Below, in pieces: positions 9,200-18,876 of a stretch of 64,000 bases of DNA. The stretch is from Planctomycetaceae bacterium. Lineage in GTDB: Bacteria > Planctomycetota > Planctomycetia > Planctomycetales > Planctomycetaceae. A program made the translations under genes and the position numbers. The number at the start of each line of letters is the position of its first letter. Position 1 is the stretch's first letter. The stretch covers positions 62,001-126,000 of the forward strand of contig JANQSH010000056.1 in NCBI GenBank assembly GCA_028284145.1. The letters are read 5' to 3'. The notes under the pieces are model-generated. The model made no database searches. It saw only the letters and a list, made by a program, of their open reading frames with translations, and was not told where the DNA came from.

Positions 9200-10345
9200 A
9201 TGGATCAGGTGGAACTGATCGCAACAGCCAGTTTTGGTCTGGAGGCAGTCGTCTCACGCGAGTTGCAGGCGCTCGGTTATGAAAATCGAACCGTCGAAGA
9301 CGGTCGAGTGACGTTCCGTGCGCCGCTTTCGGCTATCGCGAAATGCAACCTCTGGCTGCGGAGTGCGGATCGTGTGCTGGTCAAAGCAGGCGAATTTGAA
9401 GCGCACGATTTCGGCCAGTTGTTCGACCAGACCTGCGAACTCCCCTGGAGAGACTGGCTGCCGGTCGATGCCGAATTTCCCGTACGCGGTCGTTCGGTCC
9501 GTTCTCAACTTTCCAGTGTGCCCGATTGCCAGGCGATTGTGAAAAAAGCGATTGTGGAAAGCCTGAAAAAAACTTACCGCAAAGACTGGTTCCCGGAAAC
9601 CGGCCCGCTTTACCCGGTCGAAATTGCGATGCTCAAAGACCGGGCCACGCTGACGATCGACACAACCGGTCCGGGGCTTCACAAGCGAGGCTATCGCACA
9701 TTGCAGGGTGACGCGCCATTAAAGGAAACTCTCGCCGCAGCGTTGGTTCAACTGAGTTACTGGAACCCTGATCGCATCCTCATTGACCCATTTTGTGGCA
9801 CAGGAACAATCCCCATTGAAGCCGCTCTGATCGGCTGCAACATGGCCCCTGGTCTCAACCGCACTTTTTCAGCAGAGACCTGGCCTCAGTTTGGCGAACA
9901 GGACTGGCAGGAAGCCCGGACCGAAGCCCACGATGTGGCGTTGGGCTCCATTGACGCGCCCATGATAGGAACCGACTGCGACGACCGCGCATTGAGCAAA
10001 GCTCGCTTCCACGCGAAACAGGCGGGAGTCGAACAACAAATTCACTTCCAGAAAAAGGAACTGTCAGAATTCACCACCAGTCGTCATTACGGGTGTATCA
10101 TCTGCAACCCGCCGTATGGCGAGCGAATTGGCGAGGAGGTGGAAGCCGAATCTCTCTATCGCGAAATGCGAAAGAAGTGGTGCGACCTTGAGACATGGTC
10201 TATCTATGTACTTACGTCATACCCCGAATTTGAAAGACTATTTGATCGGAAGGCTGGAAGACGGCGAAAGATCTACAACGGTCGTATCGCCTGCACCTAC
10301 TATCAGTTTCCCGGTCCTCCACCGCCACGGCGGCGCGAATCGTGA
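9200..10345 (+). CDS. THUMP-domain 23S rRNA (guanine-N2-)methyltransferase, RlmL-type
   Basis: A SAM-dependent RNA methyltransferase of about 381 residues. It has an N-terminal ferredoxin-like/THUMP region (1-160), then a Rossmann methyltransferase with the SAM motif 'DPFCGTGTIPIEAAL' and the catalytic 'IICNPPYGERIG' near residue 305. It corresponds to the N-terminal half of E. coli RlmKL (G2445 methylation), without the RlmK half. Starts at 9188 and 9200 are both possible; 9200 begins 'MDQVELIATASFGLE', the usual family start. The frame is open to 9113. The exact target base is inferred from the family. Confidence 0.85.
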   Translation: MDQVELIATASFGLEAVVSRELQALGYENRTVEDGRVTFRAPLSAIAKCNLWLRSADRVLVKAGEFEAHDFGQLFDQTCELPWRDWLPVDAEFPVRGRSVRSQLSSVPDCQAIVKKAIVESLKKTYRKDWFPETGPLYPVEIAMLKDRATLTIDTTGPGLHKRGYRTLQGDAPLKETLAAALVQLSYWNPDRILIDPFCGTGTIPIEAALIGCNMAPGLNRTFSAETWPQFGEQDWQEARTEAHDVALGSIDAPMIGTDCDDRALSKARFHAKQAGVEQQIHFQKKELSEFTTSRHYGCIICNPPYGERIGEEVEAESLYREMRKKWCDLETWSIYVLTSYPEFERLFDRKAGRRRKIYNGRIACTYYQFPGPPPPRRRES

Positions 10346-10457
10346 TGCAAACGTGAATGCGTTGTGGACACCCCGGTGCGGACCGTACAAACTCGTCCGG
10401 AAAATCGGTAAACTCGGGAAACGTGAAGACGTTCAACTTTGAATTGAATCACTCCTT

Positions 10458-13400
10458 ATGAACCATCTTGTCGCCACACAACTCTTAAACGAAACCGAAT
10501 CGGATGAGGAAGCAAGACAATTGCTTACCGAGGCTGGTTTCCGCGATATCGATGCGGCGCTGAATCGCTTTCGCGAAATGTGCCCCGGTGAGCGGGCGCG
10601 AGATCATCTTGAAGAATCTCTCCCCGTGCTGATGCTGGCACTGACCGATGCCGCTGTACCGGATGCTTCGCTGGTCAATTTCGACCGTTACGTTCAAAGC
10701 GTTCCCGATCGTACGGAGTTGTTTCGCTATCTGGCTGAACATCCCCGATCGGTCGAAATCCTGATTCGACTGTTCGTCGGCAGCCAGTTTCTGACGGAAA
10801 TCCTGCTGCGCAATCCGTCCTATCTTGTTCAACTCACGCAACACAAACGAATCGCCGAAATCAAAAGCCGCGAGGAGTTTCTGCAGGAGGAATTGTCATG
10901 GACCGAACAGGCTGAAGGGATTGCCCGAAAGCTGGACGAACTGCGGCGATACCAGCGATGGGAGTTGTTGCGCATTGGAGCGTGTGACGCATTCGGTCTG
11001 CTGGATCTCCGTAGCGTGACGACGCAACTCTCGTTGCTGGCCGACAGTCTGGTGCAAGCCTGCATGAAGCTGCTTGCGTCTGAGTTGGATGTCAACCCGA
11101 GCGGATTTGCAGTGCTGGCGTTCGGAAAACTGGGTGGGGAAGAGCTGAACTACAGCTCCGACATCGACCTGGTCTTTCTCGCGCAAGATAACGCGACAAA
11201 GTACTGGTCGCTGGGACAACGTCTGATTAAGGCGCTCACGGAATCAACGTCCGAGGGATTTCTGTATCGCGTCGATATGCGTTTGCGTCCGTGGGGCAAC
11301 TCCGGATCACTTGTCAACACGATCGATGCGCATATCAAATACCTCGAAACCCACGGCATGGCGTGGGAAAAACAGGCTTTATTGAAAGCACGCTGCATTG
11401 CCGGTTCGATGGCGGTGGGACAGGAATTTCTGGAACGCGCCCGGCCACAGATCTTCAACGTCCCCCCCGATGTAATTCGTGAGAACATTCGCGGGATGAA
11501 GTCGAAAATCGAATCAGAACTCGACCGGCAGGGACGCAAATGGGGTGAGGTCAAATCGGGTGAAGGTTCCATTCGCGATATCGAATTCGTCACGCAGTAC
11601 CTGCAGCTCGCTCATGGTGGAGAAAACAGGCATCTGCGCGCGACCGGCACGCTGGATGGCCTGATTCGTTTGACCGATTTTGGTTTCGTGAGAGCGGATG
11701 AATATCGCCAGTTGACCAGCGGCTACCTGTTTTTCCGCACGATCGAGCATTCTCTGCAGTTGATGCACCACAAGCAGACGCATTCTCTGCCCGACAATGA
11801 ACGAGAACAAAAATACCTCGCTCGGCGATTGGACTATTCGACAGCGGAACGATTCCTCGCACACTACGAGCGTCACCGTGAAGCCGTCCGCGCGATTTAT
11901 GACCGCTACATCGGCAACCCGCAGGATGCACACGAGACGTCAGATGAAAGCGTTAACAGTGATGAACCGGCACATGTCGCCCTGATGGAAGAATCGTACG
12001 CCGCGACATTTTCCAATGATGAAATTCTCAGGCATTCGCAACTGTTACAACAGCTTTCCGAGGACAACATTGTCGAAGCCGAAGCCGAAGCCGCCGACAA
12101 TGGACAGTGGCGTGTGACGGTGGTTGGTTACGATACGCCGGGGGATTTATCGTTTATTTGTGGCCTGCTGTTTGTGTACGGTTTCGATATCACCGCCGGG
12201 AATGTTTTCACCGACGAGCAGGCGTTGACGCGCGACAGCCGGACCGGTTCCCGTGCAGTCGGTCGAGCCGCGCGATCCGGCAGCAAGCGGAAATTTGTCA
12301 ATGTCTTTTCGGTTACGCCTCCTCTGGAAATCGTTCTGCCGGAAGTCTGGATTCGGTATCGCAACGATCTGAACGACCTGATGCAACTCGTTCAGGCAGG
12401 CCAACAACGCAAAGCACAGGGCCGCCTCGCCAAACGGGTGGCGAATGCGTTGTGGGAACTCCCCGATGAAGACACCACGCTCTTCTCTGTCGACATCGAG
12501 ATTGACAACGAAACGTCCGAACGGCAAACAGTATTGACAATCCAGTCTGACGATACCATCGGGTTTCTTTACGAGTTGGCCAATGCGTTATCGATGAACG
12601 GGATTTCGATAAACCGAATGATCGTTCGTTCGCACGGGAACCGTGTTGACGATACGCTCTACGTCACCGATGCCGAGGGTGGCAAGATCATCGATGAAAC
12701 GCGGCAGCGCGAATTGCGCGCGGCAACGGTCCTGATCAAGCACTTCACGCATCTGTTGCCCCGGTCACCCAATCCGGAAGCGGCGTTGCTTCATTTTCGC
12801 GACTTCCTGGAACAACTCCTGGAACAATCGAACTGGACCGATCAGCTCTCTTCGCTGGAACGGCCCGATGTCCTCAATGCTCTGGCCCGACTGCTGGGCG
12901 TGAGCGACTTTCTCTGGGAAGACTTCCTCCGTCTGCAGCACGAAAACCTCTTTCCGGTCGTGACTGATCCCCAGGCTCTGGCGCATGCAAAATCACGCGA
13001 GGAATTGACCGAGGCATTAGCCGGCGAAATGGCGATGCAAGATGGTTTCGAGAAAAAGAAAAACGTACTCAACGCGTTCAAAGATCGCGAGATGTTCCGT
13101 ATCGACATGCGGCACATTCAGGGCGAGACGACAGAGTTTGGCGAGTTTTCCAACGAATTGACCGTGTTGGCGGAAGTGGTGGTGGGAGCCGCTTATGTAC
13201 TGTGCGACACAAGTCTCCGAAAACGTTATGGCGACCCGCTGCGCGAAGATGGCTGCGAATGCCGAATGACCATTGCTGCGCTCGGAAAATGTGGTGGCCG
13301 CGAACTCGGTTATGCGTCGGACATCGAATTGATGTTCATCTACGATGGGCCGGGGAAAACCGATGGTGAGAAATCGATCACCACAGCGGAATACTATCAG

Positions 13401-14129
13401 AAACTGGTCGAGTCGTTCACACAGGTGATCGAGTCTCGACAGAAGGGGATTTTTGAGATCGACCTGCGACTACGTCCATATGGAAAGGCGGGAAGCCTGG
13501 CAGTCGCTTTTGACGCATTTGAGAATTATTTCGGACCCGATGGTGCCGCCTGGCCTTATGAACGACAGGCATTGGTCAAATTGCGACAGATCGCAGGCCA
13601 TCCCCGCCTGGGTGATGAATTAATCGACCTGCGTAACCGACTGATCTACACGGGTGAACCTTTCGATGTTGTCGCGATGCGGGCCATGCGCGAGAAGCAG
13701 GTGCGGCAACTCGTCCGAGCCGGGACAACCAACGCCAAACTGGGACCGGGTGGCCTGGTCGATTGTGAATATCTGACTCAGGGATTGCAGATTACCTATG
13801 GCGGACGCATTACCGATTTACGAAACACCAACACACGCGAAGCGATCGAGGCATTGTATCACGCGGGCATCCTTTCAGAGGATGCCTTCCACGAATTGAC
13901 CGAAGCCTACATGTTCCTGCGCAATGTAATTGACTCGCTTCGCATGGTACGCGGCCATGCCCGGGATCTGACGCTGCCTGATCCCGACAGCGAAGAGTTT
14001 GAATTTCTCGCCCGCCGGATCGGTTATCGATCACACATCCACGATTTACGCACCGACTTTGAACGCTGCACGGAAGTTGTGCAGAAATGGAATCGTGTGA
14101 TGTACGAAGATGCCACGAATGGAAACTGA
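10458..14129 (+). CDS. glnE: GlnE-type glutamine synthetase adenylyltransferase with central ACT domains
   Basis: Predicted bifunctional adenylyl-removase/adenylyltransferase that controls glutamine synthetase. It has 1223 residues, against about 950 for E. coli GlnE. The first nucleotidyltransferase domain has 'GKLGGEELNYSSDIDLVF' (Asp235, Asp237) and 'IEHSLQLMHHKQTHSLP'; the second has 'GKCGGRELGYASDIELMF' (Asp955, Glu957). Between them are two ACT-like domains, at about 550-600 ('WRVTVVGYDTPGDLSFICGLL') and about 688-760 ('TVLTIQSDDTIGFLYELANAL'), like the glutamine-sensing pair at the C-terminus of GlnD. This suggests direct glutamine sensing in one polypeptide, which is inference. It follows the methyltransferase gene by 112 bp. 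No glnA or glnB is in the window. Confidence 0.88.
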   Translation: MNHLVATQLLNETESDEEARQLLTEAGFRDIDAALNRFREMCPGERARDHLEESLPVLMLALTDAAVPDASLVNFDRYVQSVPDRTELFRYLAEHPRSVEILIRLFVGSQFLTEILLRNPSYLVQLTQHKRIAEIKSREEFLQEELSWTEQAEGIARKLDELRRYQRWELLRIGACDAFGLLDLRSVTTQLSLLADSLVQACMKLLASELDVNPSGFAVLAFGKLGGEELNYSSDIDLVFLAQDNATKYWSLGQRLIKALTESTSEGFLYRVDMRLRPWGNSGSLVNTIDAHIKYLETHGMAWEKQALLKARCIAGSMAVGQEFLERARPQIFNVPPDVIRENIRGMKSKIESELDRQGRKWGEVKSGEGSIRDIEFVTQYLQLAHGGENRHLRATGTLDGLIRLTDFGFVRADEYRQLTSGYLFFRTIEHSLQLMHHKQTHSLPDNEREQKYLARRLDYSTAERFLAHYERHREAVRAIYDRYIGNPQDAHETSDESVNSDEPAHVALMEESYAATFSNDEILRHSQLLQQLSEDNIVEAEAEAADNGQWRVTVVGYDTPGDLSFICGLLFVYGFDITAGNVFTDEQALTRDSRTGSRAVGRAARSGSKRKFVNVFSVTPPLEIVLPEVWIRYRNDLNDLMQLVQAGQQRKAQGRLAKRVANALWELPDEDTTLFSVDIEIDNETSERQTVLTIQSDDTIGFLYELANALSMNGISINRMIVRSHGNRVDDTLYVTDAEGGKIIDETRQRELRAATVLIKHFTHLLPRSPNPEAALLHFRDFLEQLLEQSNWTDQLSSLERPDVLNALARLLGVSDFLWEDFLRLQHENLFPVVTDPQALAHAKSREELTEALAGEMAMQDGFEKKKNVLNAFKDREMFRIDMRHIQGETTEFGEFSNELTVLAEVVVGAAYVLCDTSLRKRYGDPLREDGCECRMTIAALGKCGGRELGYASDIELMFIYDGPGKTDGEKSITTAEYYQKLVESFTQVIESRQKGIFEIDLRLRPYGKAGSLAVAFDAFENYFGPDGAAWPYERQALVKLRQIAGHPRLGDELIDLRNRLIYTGEPFDVVAMRAMREKQVRQLVRAGTTNAKLGPGGLVDCEYLTQGLQITYGGRITDLRNTNTREAIEALYHAGILSEDAFHELTEAYMFLRNVIDSLRMVRGHARDLTLPDPDSEEFEFLARRIGYRSHIHDLRTDFERCTEVVQKWNRVMYEDATNGN

Positions 14130-14164
14130 CAGAGAGCGTGATTTGACATCACGCCGAAACGCCA

Positions 14165-14234
14165 GTCTGTCATTCCCACGAAAATGGGGAATGACGGAAT
14201 AGAGGCCTGGGTGCCGCGTAGCATGGCACCCGAA
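14165..14234. repeat. Type-2 dispersed repeat, copy b, with two hairpins
   Basis: The first hairpin is GTCATTCCC / GGGAATGAC (14169-14177 with 14187-14195), the hallmark arm of the type-2 repeat. The second is GGGTGCC / GGCACCC (14209-14215 with 14225-14231), followed by 'gaaaaat'. It lies between the convergent glnE and sigma-factor genes, so it may also end transcription on either strand, although neither side has a T-run. Confidence 0.6.
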
Positions 14235-14348
14235 AAATAGATTCCCATAGCTGAGTTGCTACACAATGCGGAACGACATCTTCCAATTTGAATGGACTGT
14301 ATATCGTTTCAATTCAGAGACGACACGTATGTGCGGTTGATGGTTCGG

Positions 14349-14996
14349 TTATTCCGCTTCTTCGACCTCTTCGCCCAGCATCTTCCGCAGTTTTCGCAAC
14401 GCACGCAGGTAACGCATGCCAGCAGCAGCTGGAGAAAGCCCCAACGCCTGTGCGACTTCCGAGTTTCCCAGATGTTCCACATGCCGCATCAGAATCACTT
14501 CGCGGTCATCCTCGCCCAATTCATCCAATGCCAACAGGAATCGCTGTTCCAGTTCTTTGCGGATGTTCGCTGCAGCCGGGGTGAGACCCTGATCACGCAG
14601 GTCGTTGGCCAGGTTGTATGCGGACCGTTCGCCATCCCCGCCGGAGACCATCGGCTTTTCCCGATCGACACTCCGACGCTGCGCGACACGATGCCGACGA
14701 TGCATGTCGATAATCCGGTCTTTCGCCAACTGCCGCAGCCAGAGATGAAAGGGCATCGCCGGGTTCTGGATGTAATTTTCGAGTCGCTGGTTTGCTTCGA
14801 TCAACACATCCTGCACAATATCACTGGCATCGACCCGCTGCGCCAGCACACGATCCATGCGCAATTGAATCATCTGCTGCAACGACTGACGATGACGATT
14901 CATCAAATTATTAACGGCACCATCACTGCCATCGGCCGCTTGTCTGAGCAGTTGTTGCGTCTCGTCCGAATCAGGCCACATCGCTTGAGTTTCCAA
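14349..14996 (-). CDS. ECF-type RNA polymerase sigma factor
   Basis: A sigma-70 family protein of about 215 residues with region 2 ('DASDIVQDVLIEANQRLENY', then 'MPFHLWLRQLAKDRIIDMHRR') and region 4 ('LDELGEDDREVILMRHVEHLGNSEVAQALGLS', a helix-turn-helix). The region 2 to region 4 linker is long and charged. The codon at 14996 is TTG, giving 'METQAMWPDSDE...'; an ATG at 14981 is a possible alternative, and neither has a strong ribosome site. No anti-sigma gene is adjacent; a small zinc-finger membrane protein lies 5 kb away at 19981. The promoters it serves are unknown. Confidence 0.88.
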   Translation of the reverse strand: METQAMWPDSDETQQLLRQAADGSDGAVNNLMNRHRQSLQQMIQLRMDRVLAQRVDASDIVQDVLIEANQRLENYIQNPAMPFHLWLRQLAKDRIIDMHRRHRVAQRRSVDREKPMVSGGDGERSAYNLANDLRDQGLTPAAANIRKELEQRFLLALDELGEDDREVILMRHVEHLGNSEVAQALGLSPAAAGMRYLRALRKLRKMLGEEVEEAE

Positions 14997-15193
14997 TTTA
15001 AGGGGAAGTCACGTTTTGCATATTAAACCGAATCAACACTCTGGCTGCCAGAACGATGTTGTTGCGTTTGCCCTGACGATGGTCAAAATGTGGGGAAGGT
15101 GACGACGTCCATGCCCGCTGCAAGGATTCTCAAGGTGACAACCGTATTGTTCATGTTGCATTTTCAGTGAACGGTCAAATCGATTTCAGTTTG

Positions 15194-15913
15194 CTATTGG
15201 ACGTGACATTCCCTTAGAAGTTTGCGGGGTACGCCGATGTCGACAACCGTAACGGGACCGGTCCAGTGATGTGATGCGTCATTGTCAAAACCACGCTTTC
15301 GTGCAACGAACGTGACCGTGTGGTCTGCCAGCACGCACTCCCCCGACGGCTCGCCTGCGTCGCAATCCAAACCGGAAGGAAGATCGATCGCCAGCGTTTG
15401 TGTGTCGTTGGCATTCATCAACCGAATAACGTCGGAAAAAGGCGCACGAACTGCACCGGTCAGTCCCGTTCCCAGCAGGCAATCGACAATCCAGTCGGCA
15501 TGCGCGAATTCTTCGCTCAGGTTGGCGAATTATTCGTCCATTAGCCCGGTCTCGCCAAAGGGAAATTCAAGTATCGGAGTTTCGCCTTTTTTCAAGACTT
15601 CGCAATTAGTTGCCGCATCGCCTGACAAATCAGCAGAGTCACCAAGAAGACAGACGAGGACATCAAATCCGAGGTACTCCAGTTGTCGGGCCATCGCGAA
15701 GCCATCACCACCATTGTTGCCTTTGCCACAACAAATGACGACTCGTCCCACAATTCCCATCGAAACCAGCAGGTCGACCGCTCCCCGTGCGGCATTCTCC
15801 ATCAAAACGATTCCGGGCAAACCGTACGATTCAATCGCCCGGCGATCGATTTCCCGCACTTCTTCCCGCGAGAGCGAATGCATTGCCAGATAGGGGCGGT
15901 CCGTAATGTTCAT
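15194..15913 (-). pseudogene. nnrE: NAD(P)H-hydrate epimerase (NnrE/YjeF_N) interrupted by in-frame TAA
   Basis: NnrE repairs damaged NAD(P)H hydrates by epimerisation. The N-terminal part has 'REEVREIDRRAIESYGLPGIVLMENAARGA' (split here: it starts 'REEVREIDRRAIES') and the signature 'CCGKGNNGGDGFAMAR'. The C-terminal part, in the same frame, has 'CLLGTGLTGAVRAPF' and 'AIDLPSGLDCDAGEPSG'. The two are separated only by a single TAA codon at 15530-15532, and read through they give about 239 residues, the normal single-domain length. No frameshift is seen. It is either a recent nonsense mutation, a base error in the sequence, or readthrough. The N-terminal piece alone (127 residues) lacks half of the Rossmann fold. 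No YjeF C-terminal dehydratase domain is attached. Confidence 0.82.
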
Positions 15914-16218
15914 TCCATTGATCTCTATTGGACTGGGAATTCAACCGCCTCTTGGCAGGTTTCTCTTTTCCCCGCTTTGTGTTACGATTCCAGGACGATT
16001 GATTGTTCAGCCCTTGCTCACAAAGGGAGGACTGAATTATCCAATGACAGATCTCGATTGCACCATGATTCTCCGTCGAGTGCAAACGTCTTTGATGACG
16101 GCATCACCGGGGCGATCATTTTTGATAGACAGTTTGACTGCCATATCGGTTGTTGACATTGGCAAATTTGTCAATGTCAAACGTCAGCCAATGGCGGATT
16201 GTCAGCGGAGTGCGGGGA
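15914..16218. other. Divergent intergenic region nnrE / SDR
   Basis: This region should hold the promoters of both the interrupted nnrE and the dehydrogenase gene. No protein gene is supported. A striking 28-bp palindrome lies at 16153-16180, just before the dehydrogenase start. Confidence 0.55.
16153..16180. promoter_or_regulatory. 28-bp near-perfect palindrome upstream of the SDR gene
   Basis: The outer arms are TTGACATT and AATGTCAA, and the inner part also pairs, with a single mismatched position across the whole 28 bp (centre AAATTT). The left arm contains TTGACA. It lies 38 bp before the GTG start at 16219. This is the form of a dimeric repressor operator in a promoter; no regulator can be named. 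Confidence 0.55.
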
Positions 16219-17046
16219 GTGATTGAAGAATTTGCCGACCGCTGGGCACTGGTTACCGGGTCTTCCTCCGGTATTGGCGTCGAGTTTGCGCACAGACTGG
16301 CGTCGCGCGGCATGCACCTGGTTCTCACCGCCAGACGGGAAGAAGCCATGCGCGAACTGGCTGGTGAACTTCACACCAGGCATGGCACACGCTGCGAAAT
16401 CATTCCGGGTGATCTGGCCGATCCTTCCACACCGGCCCGTTTGATGGAGGAAATCCGCAACCGTGAGATCGAAATTGAGTTGCTGGTCAACAATGCGGGA
16501 TTCGCCATCGCCGCGGATATCGAGGCAACGGATACTCAGCGTGTACTCGACATGCTGCAGGTCAATATGACGTCACTCACCGAACTGACGTACGCGGTCT
16601 TGCCGACGATGCTCGCGCGCGAACATGGTGCGATTATCAATGTGGCGTCGGTGGCGGCATTTCAACCGGTCGCGTTCATGGGACCTTACGCAGCAAGTAA
16701 GTCGTACGTTCTGCATTTCACCGAAGCGCTCTGGGCCGAAGCACGCGATCGCAATGTTACCGTGATGGCCCTCTGCCCGGGCATTACCCGAACATCCTTT
16801 TTTGAAGTCGCCGGTGTCCCCAACTGGCTCAAAAAGCACTCTTCGCAGTCACCCGAACAAGTCGTCCGAGCAGCTATGAAAGGGCTGGATAAACGCCGCC
16901 AGTATTATGTGAGTGGCTGGAAGAATTACATCCTGTCGCTCGCGGTGCGATTGGCATCGCGAAAGATGGCCGTCACGGAATCGATGAAATACTTTCGTCC
17001 GAAGAAAAAGAAGAGGGACGACAAGCGGACCAACGCGGAAACATGA
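16219..17046 (+). CDS. Short-chain dehydrogenase/reductase (SDR)
   Basis: An NAD(P)-dependent oxidoreductase of about 275 residues. The cofactor motif is 'TGSSSGIG', the structural motif is 'NNAG', the catalytic serine is in 'NVASVAAF' and the catalytic pair is in 'YAASKSYV'. Residues after the core ('RKMAVTESMKYFRPKKKKRDDK') form a basic tail. It is closest to the classical DltE/YqjQ-like group; the substrate is unknown. Start choice: GTG 16219 has GGAG 8 bases upstream and gives the usual short lead before the first beta strand. An upstream ATG (16174) would place the start codon inside the palindrome. The gene is convergent with glpK, 17 bp away. Confidence 0.88.
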   Translation: MIEEFADRWALVTGSSSGIGVEFAHRLASRGMHLVLTARREEAMRELAGELHTRHGTRCEIIPGDLADPSTPARLMEEIRNREIEIELLVNNAGFAIAADIEATDTQRVLDMLQVNMTSLTELTYAVLPTMLAREHGAIINVASVAAFQPVAFMGPYAASKSYVLHFTEALWAEARDRNVTVMALCPGITRTSFFEVAGVPNWLKKHSSQSPEQVVRAAMKGLDKRRQYYVSGWKNYILSLAVRLASRKMAVTESMKYFRPKKKKRDDKRTNAET

Positions 17047-17063
17047 ACCGACTGTTGGCATGG

Positions 17064-18554
17064 TCACTCGGCCCAGTTTTTTGATCGCTCAACGGCCTTC
17101 TGCCAACGTTCGTAAAGAATGTCGGCACGATCATTGTTTCCACTCGGTCTGAATTCCCGATCCAAAGCCCAGTTGTTCTGTACATCACTTGTGTCGTTCC
17201 AGAAGTCAACCGCCAGACCTGCAAGATAAGCGGCCCCGAGTGCGGTTGTTTCCCGTACGACAGGTCGATGAACCGTGACACCCAGTTGATCAGACTGAAA
17301 CTGCATGAGTAAATTGTTCGCCGCGGCACCACCATCAACCTGCAGTTCCGCCAGTTGAATTCCGGAATCCTGTTCCATTGCATGCACGACGTCGCGCGTC
17401 TGATACGCCATCGCTTCGATCGCTGCCCGGGCAATGTGGCCTCGTTCGGTGCCGCGCGTGATTCCGATAAGCGTCCCCCTCGCTTCGGCATCCCATTGTG
17501 GTGCGCCCAATCCCACAAACGCCGGCACGAAGTAGACATCGCCATTGTCCTCCACGGTTTGCGCGAGCGATTCAACTTCAGGAGCCGAGTCGACAATCTG
17601 CAGCCCATCCCGCAACCATTGCACAACCGCACCAGCGATGAAGATTGCCCCTTCCAGGCAATAGGTCACTTCGCCGTTATATCCCCAGCCGATTGTCGTC
17701 AGCAGGCCATGTTGCGATGGAACCGGTTTATCGCCTGTATTCATCATCACGAAACAGCCGGTACCATAGGTGTTCTTCACCATCCCTGGGGAAAAGCAGG
17801 CCTGGCCGAAGGTCGCAGCCTGTTGATCTCCCGCAATGCCGGCAATCGGAATCGCCCGACCAAAATGCTCGGTTGCTGTCTCGCCGAAAACCCCGCTGGA
17901 GGGTTGGACCTCAGGCAACATGGCACGAGGAATGTCGAGTATCTGCAGCAGCTCGTCATCCCAGTCGAGTTCGTGAATGTTGTACAACAGTGTTCGGCTG
18001 GCGTTGCTGTAATCGGTCGCATGAACGTTGCCGTTGGTTAACCGCCACAACAGAAATGAATCAATTGTTCCGAAAAGGATTTCTCCCGCTGCGGCTCGCT
18101 CCCGCAACCCATTGATCGTGTCCAGCAGATGTTTGATCTTCGTGCCGGAAAAATAGGCGTCGATCACCAGCCCTGTCTTTTCGCGAAACAGATCCGCGTA
18201 ACCCCCTTCATTGAGAGCATTGCAGATGGGAGCCGAGACGCGGCTTTGCCAGACGATTGCATTGGCGACCGGTTTGCCGGTGTCGCGATCCCAAAGAACG
18301 GTTGTCTCTCGCTGATTGGTGATGCCGATGGCGGCGACGTCTTCGGTGGCGACATCCGCCTTTCGGAGTACATCTTCCATGCTCTGTAACTGCGAAGACC
18401 AGATCGCCTCGGGATCGTGTTCGACATGCCCGGGCCTGGGGAAGATCTGCGGAAATTCGTGTTGAGCTGTCGCCCGAGGTGTTCCATCATGTCCGAATAG
18501 AATCGCCCGAGATGAGGTCGTCCCCTGATCCAAAGATAACACATACCCGGCCAT
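17064..18554 (-). CDS. glpK: Glycerol kinase
   Basis: ATP-dependent phosphorylation of glycerol to sn-glycerol 3-phosphate; FGGY family, 496 residues, full length. Visible motifs are '[14 protein letters not shown]' at the N-terminus, '[17 protein letters not shown]' and 'WQSRV' around the glycerol site, '[16 protein letters not shown]', and the C-terminal ATP region '[20 protein letters not shown]'. No glpF or glpD is adjacent. It is divergent from the Crp/Fnr gene, with about 320 bp between the starts. Confidence 0.96.
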   Translation of the reverse strand: MAGYVLSLDQGTTSSRAILFGHDGTPRATAQHEFPQIFPRPGHVEHDPEAIWSSQLQSMEDVLRKADVATEDVAAIGITNQRETTVLWDRDTGKPVANAIVWQSRVSAPICNALNEGGYADLFREKTGLVIDAYFSGTKIKHLLDTINGLRERAAAGEILFGTIDSFLLWRLTNGNVHATDYSNASRTLLYNIHELDWDDELLQILDIPRAMLPEVQPSSGVFGETATEHFGRAIPIAGIAGDQQAATFGQACFSPGMVKNTYGTGCFVMMNTGDKPVPSQHGLLTTIGWGYNGEVTYCLEGAIFIAGAVVQWLRDGLQIVDSAPEVESLAQTVEDNGDVYFVPAFVGLGAPQWDAEARGTLIGITRGTERGHIARAAIEAMAYQTRDVVHAMEQDSGIQLAELQVDGGAAANNLLMQFQSDQLGVTVHRPVVRETTALGAAYLAGLAVDFWNDTSDVQNNWALDREFRPSGNNDRADILYERWQKAVERSKNWAE

Positions 18555-18876
18555 CGTGCTCTCCCTGCCTGTAACAGTACATTTGAAAAGTGAAGCGGCA
18601 TATTGTCATACGATCGACTCGCGCATCGTACCGAATCTGGGATGACCTGCAACAACGAAGTGTCGAGTTCATGCACGGTGTGAATCTGCAAAGCAGTCAC
18701 CACGGTTATATACGTGCCGGGGTTGTCGGTCACAGGAGGCTTGGATATCCTCAAGGTCGAGTTATCGCCACGCGCCCATGTCGTCGCAGCCTGTCTGTCC
18801 TCGAAACGTGCCCGGCTCACGCGAGTCGACGTTGGCGAACCAGGCGATGAAAAACGTGGAATGCTGTAGGAATGCG
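18555..18876. other. Divergent promoter region glpK / Crp-Fnr gene
   Basis: No gene is supported. The region contains the start-side sequences of both neighbours. I looked for an FNR/CRP-type box (TTGAT-N4-ATCAA or TGTGA-N6-TCACA) and saw no clear one. Upstream in-frame codons of the regulator gene (from 18778) lack a ribosome site. Confidence 0.5.
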
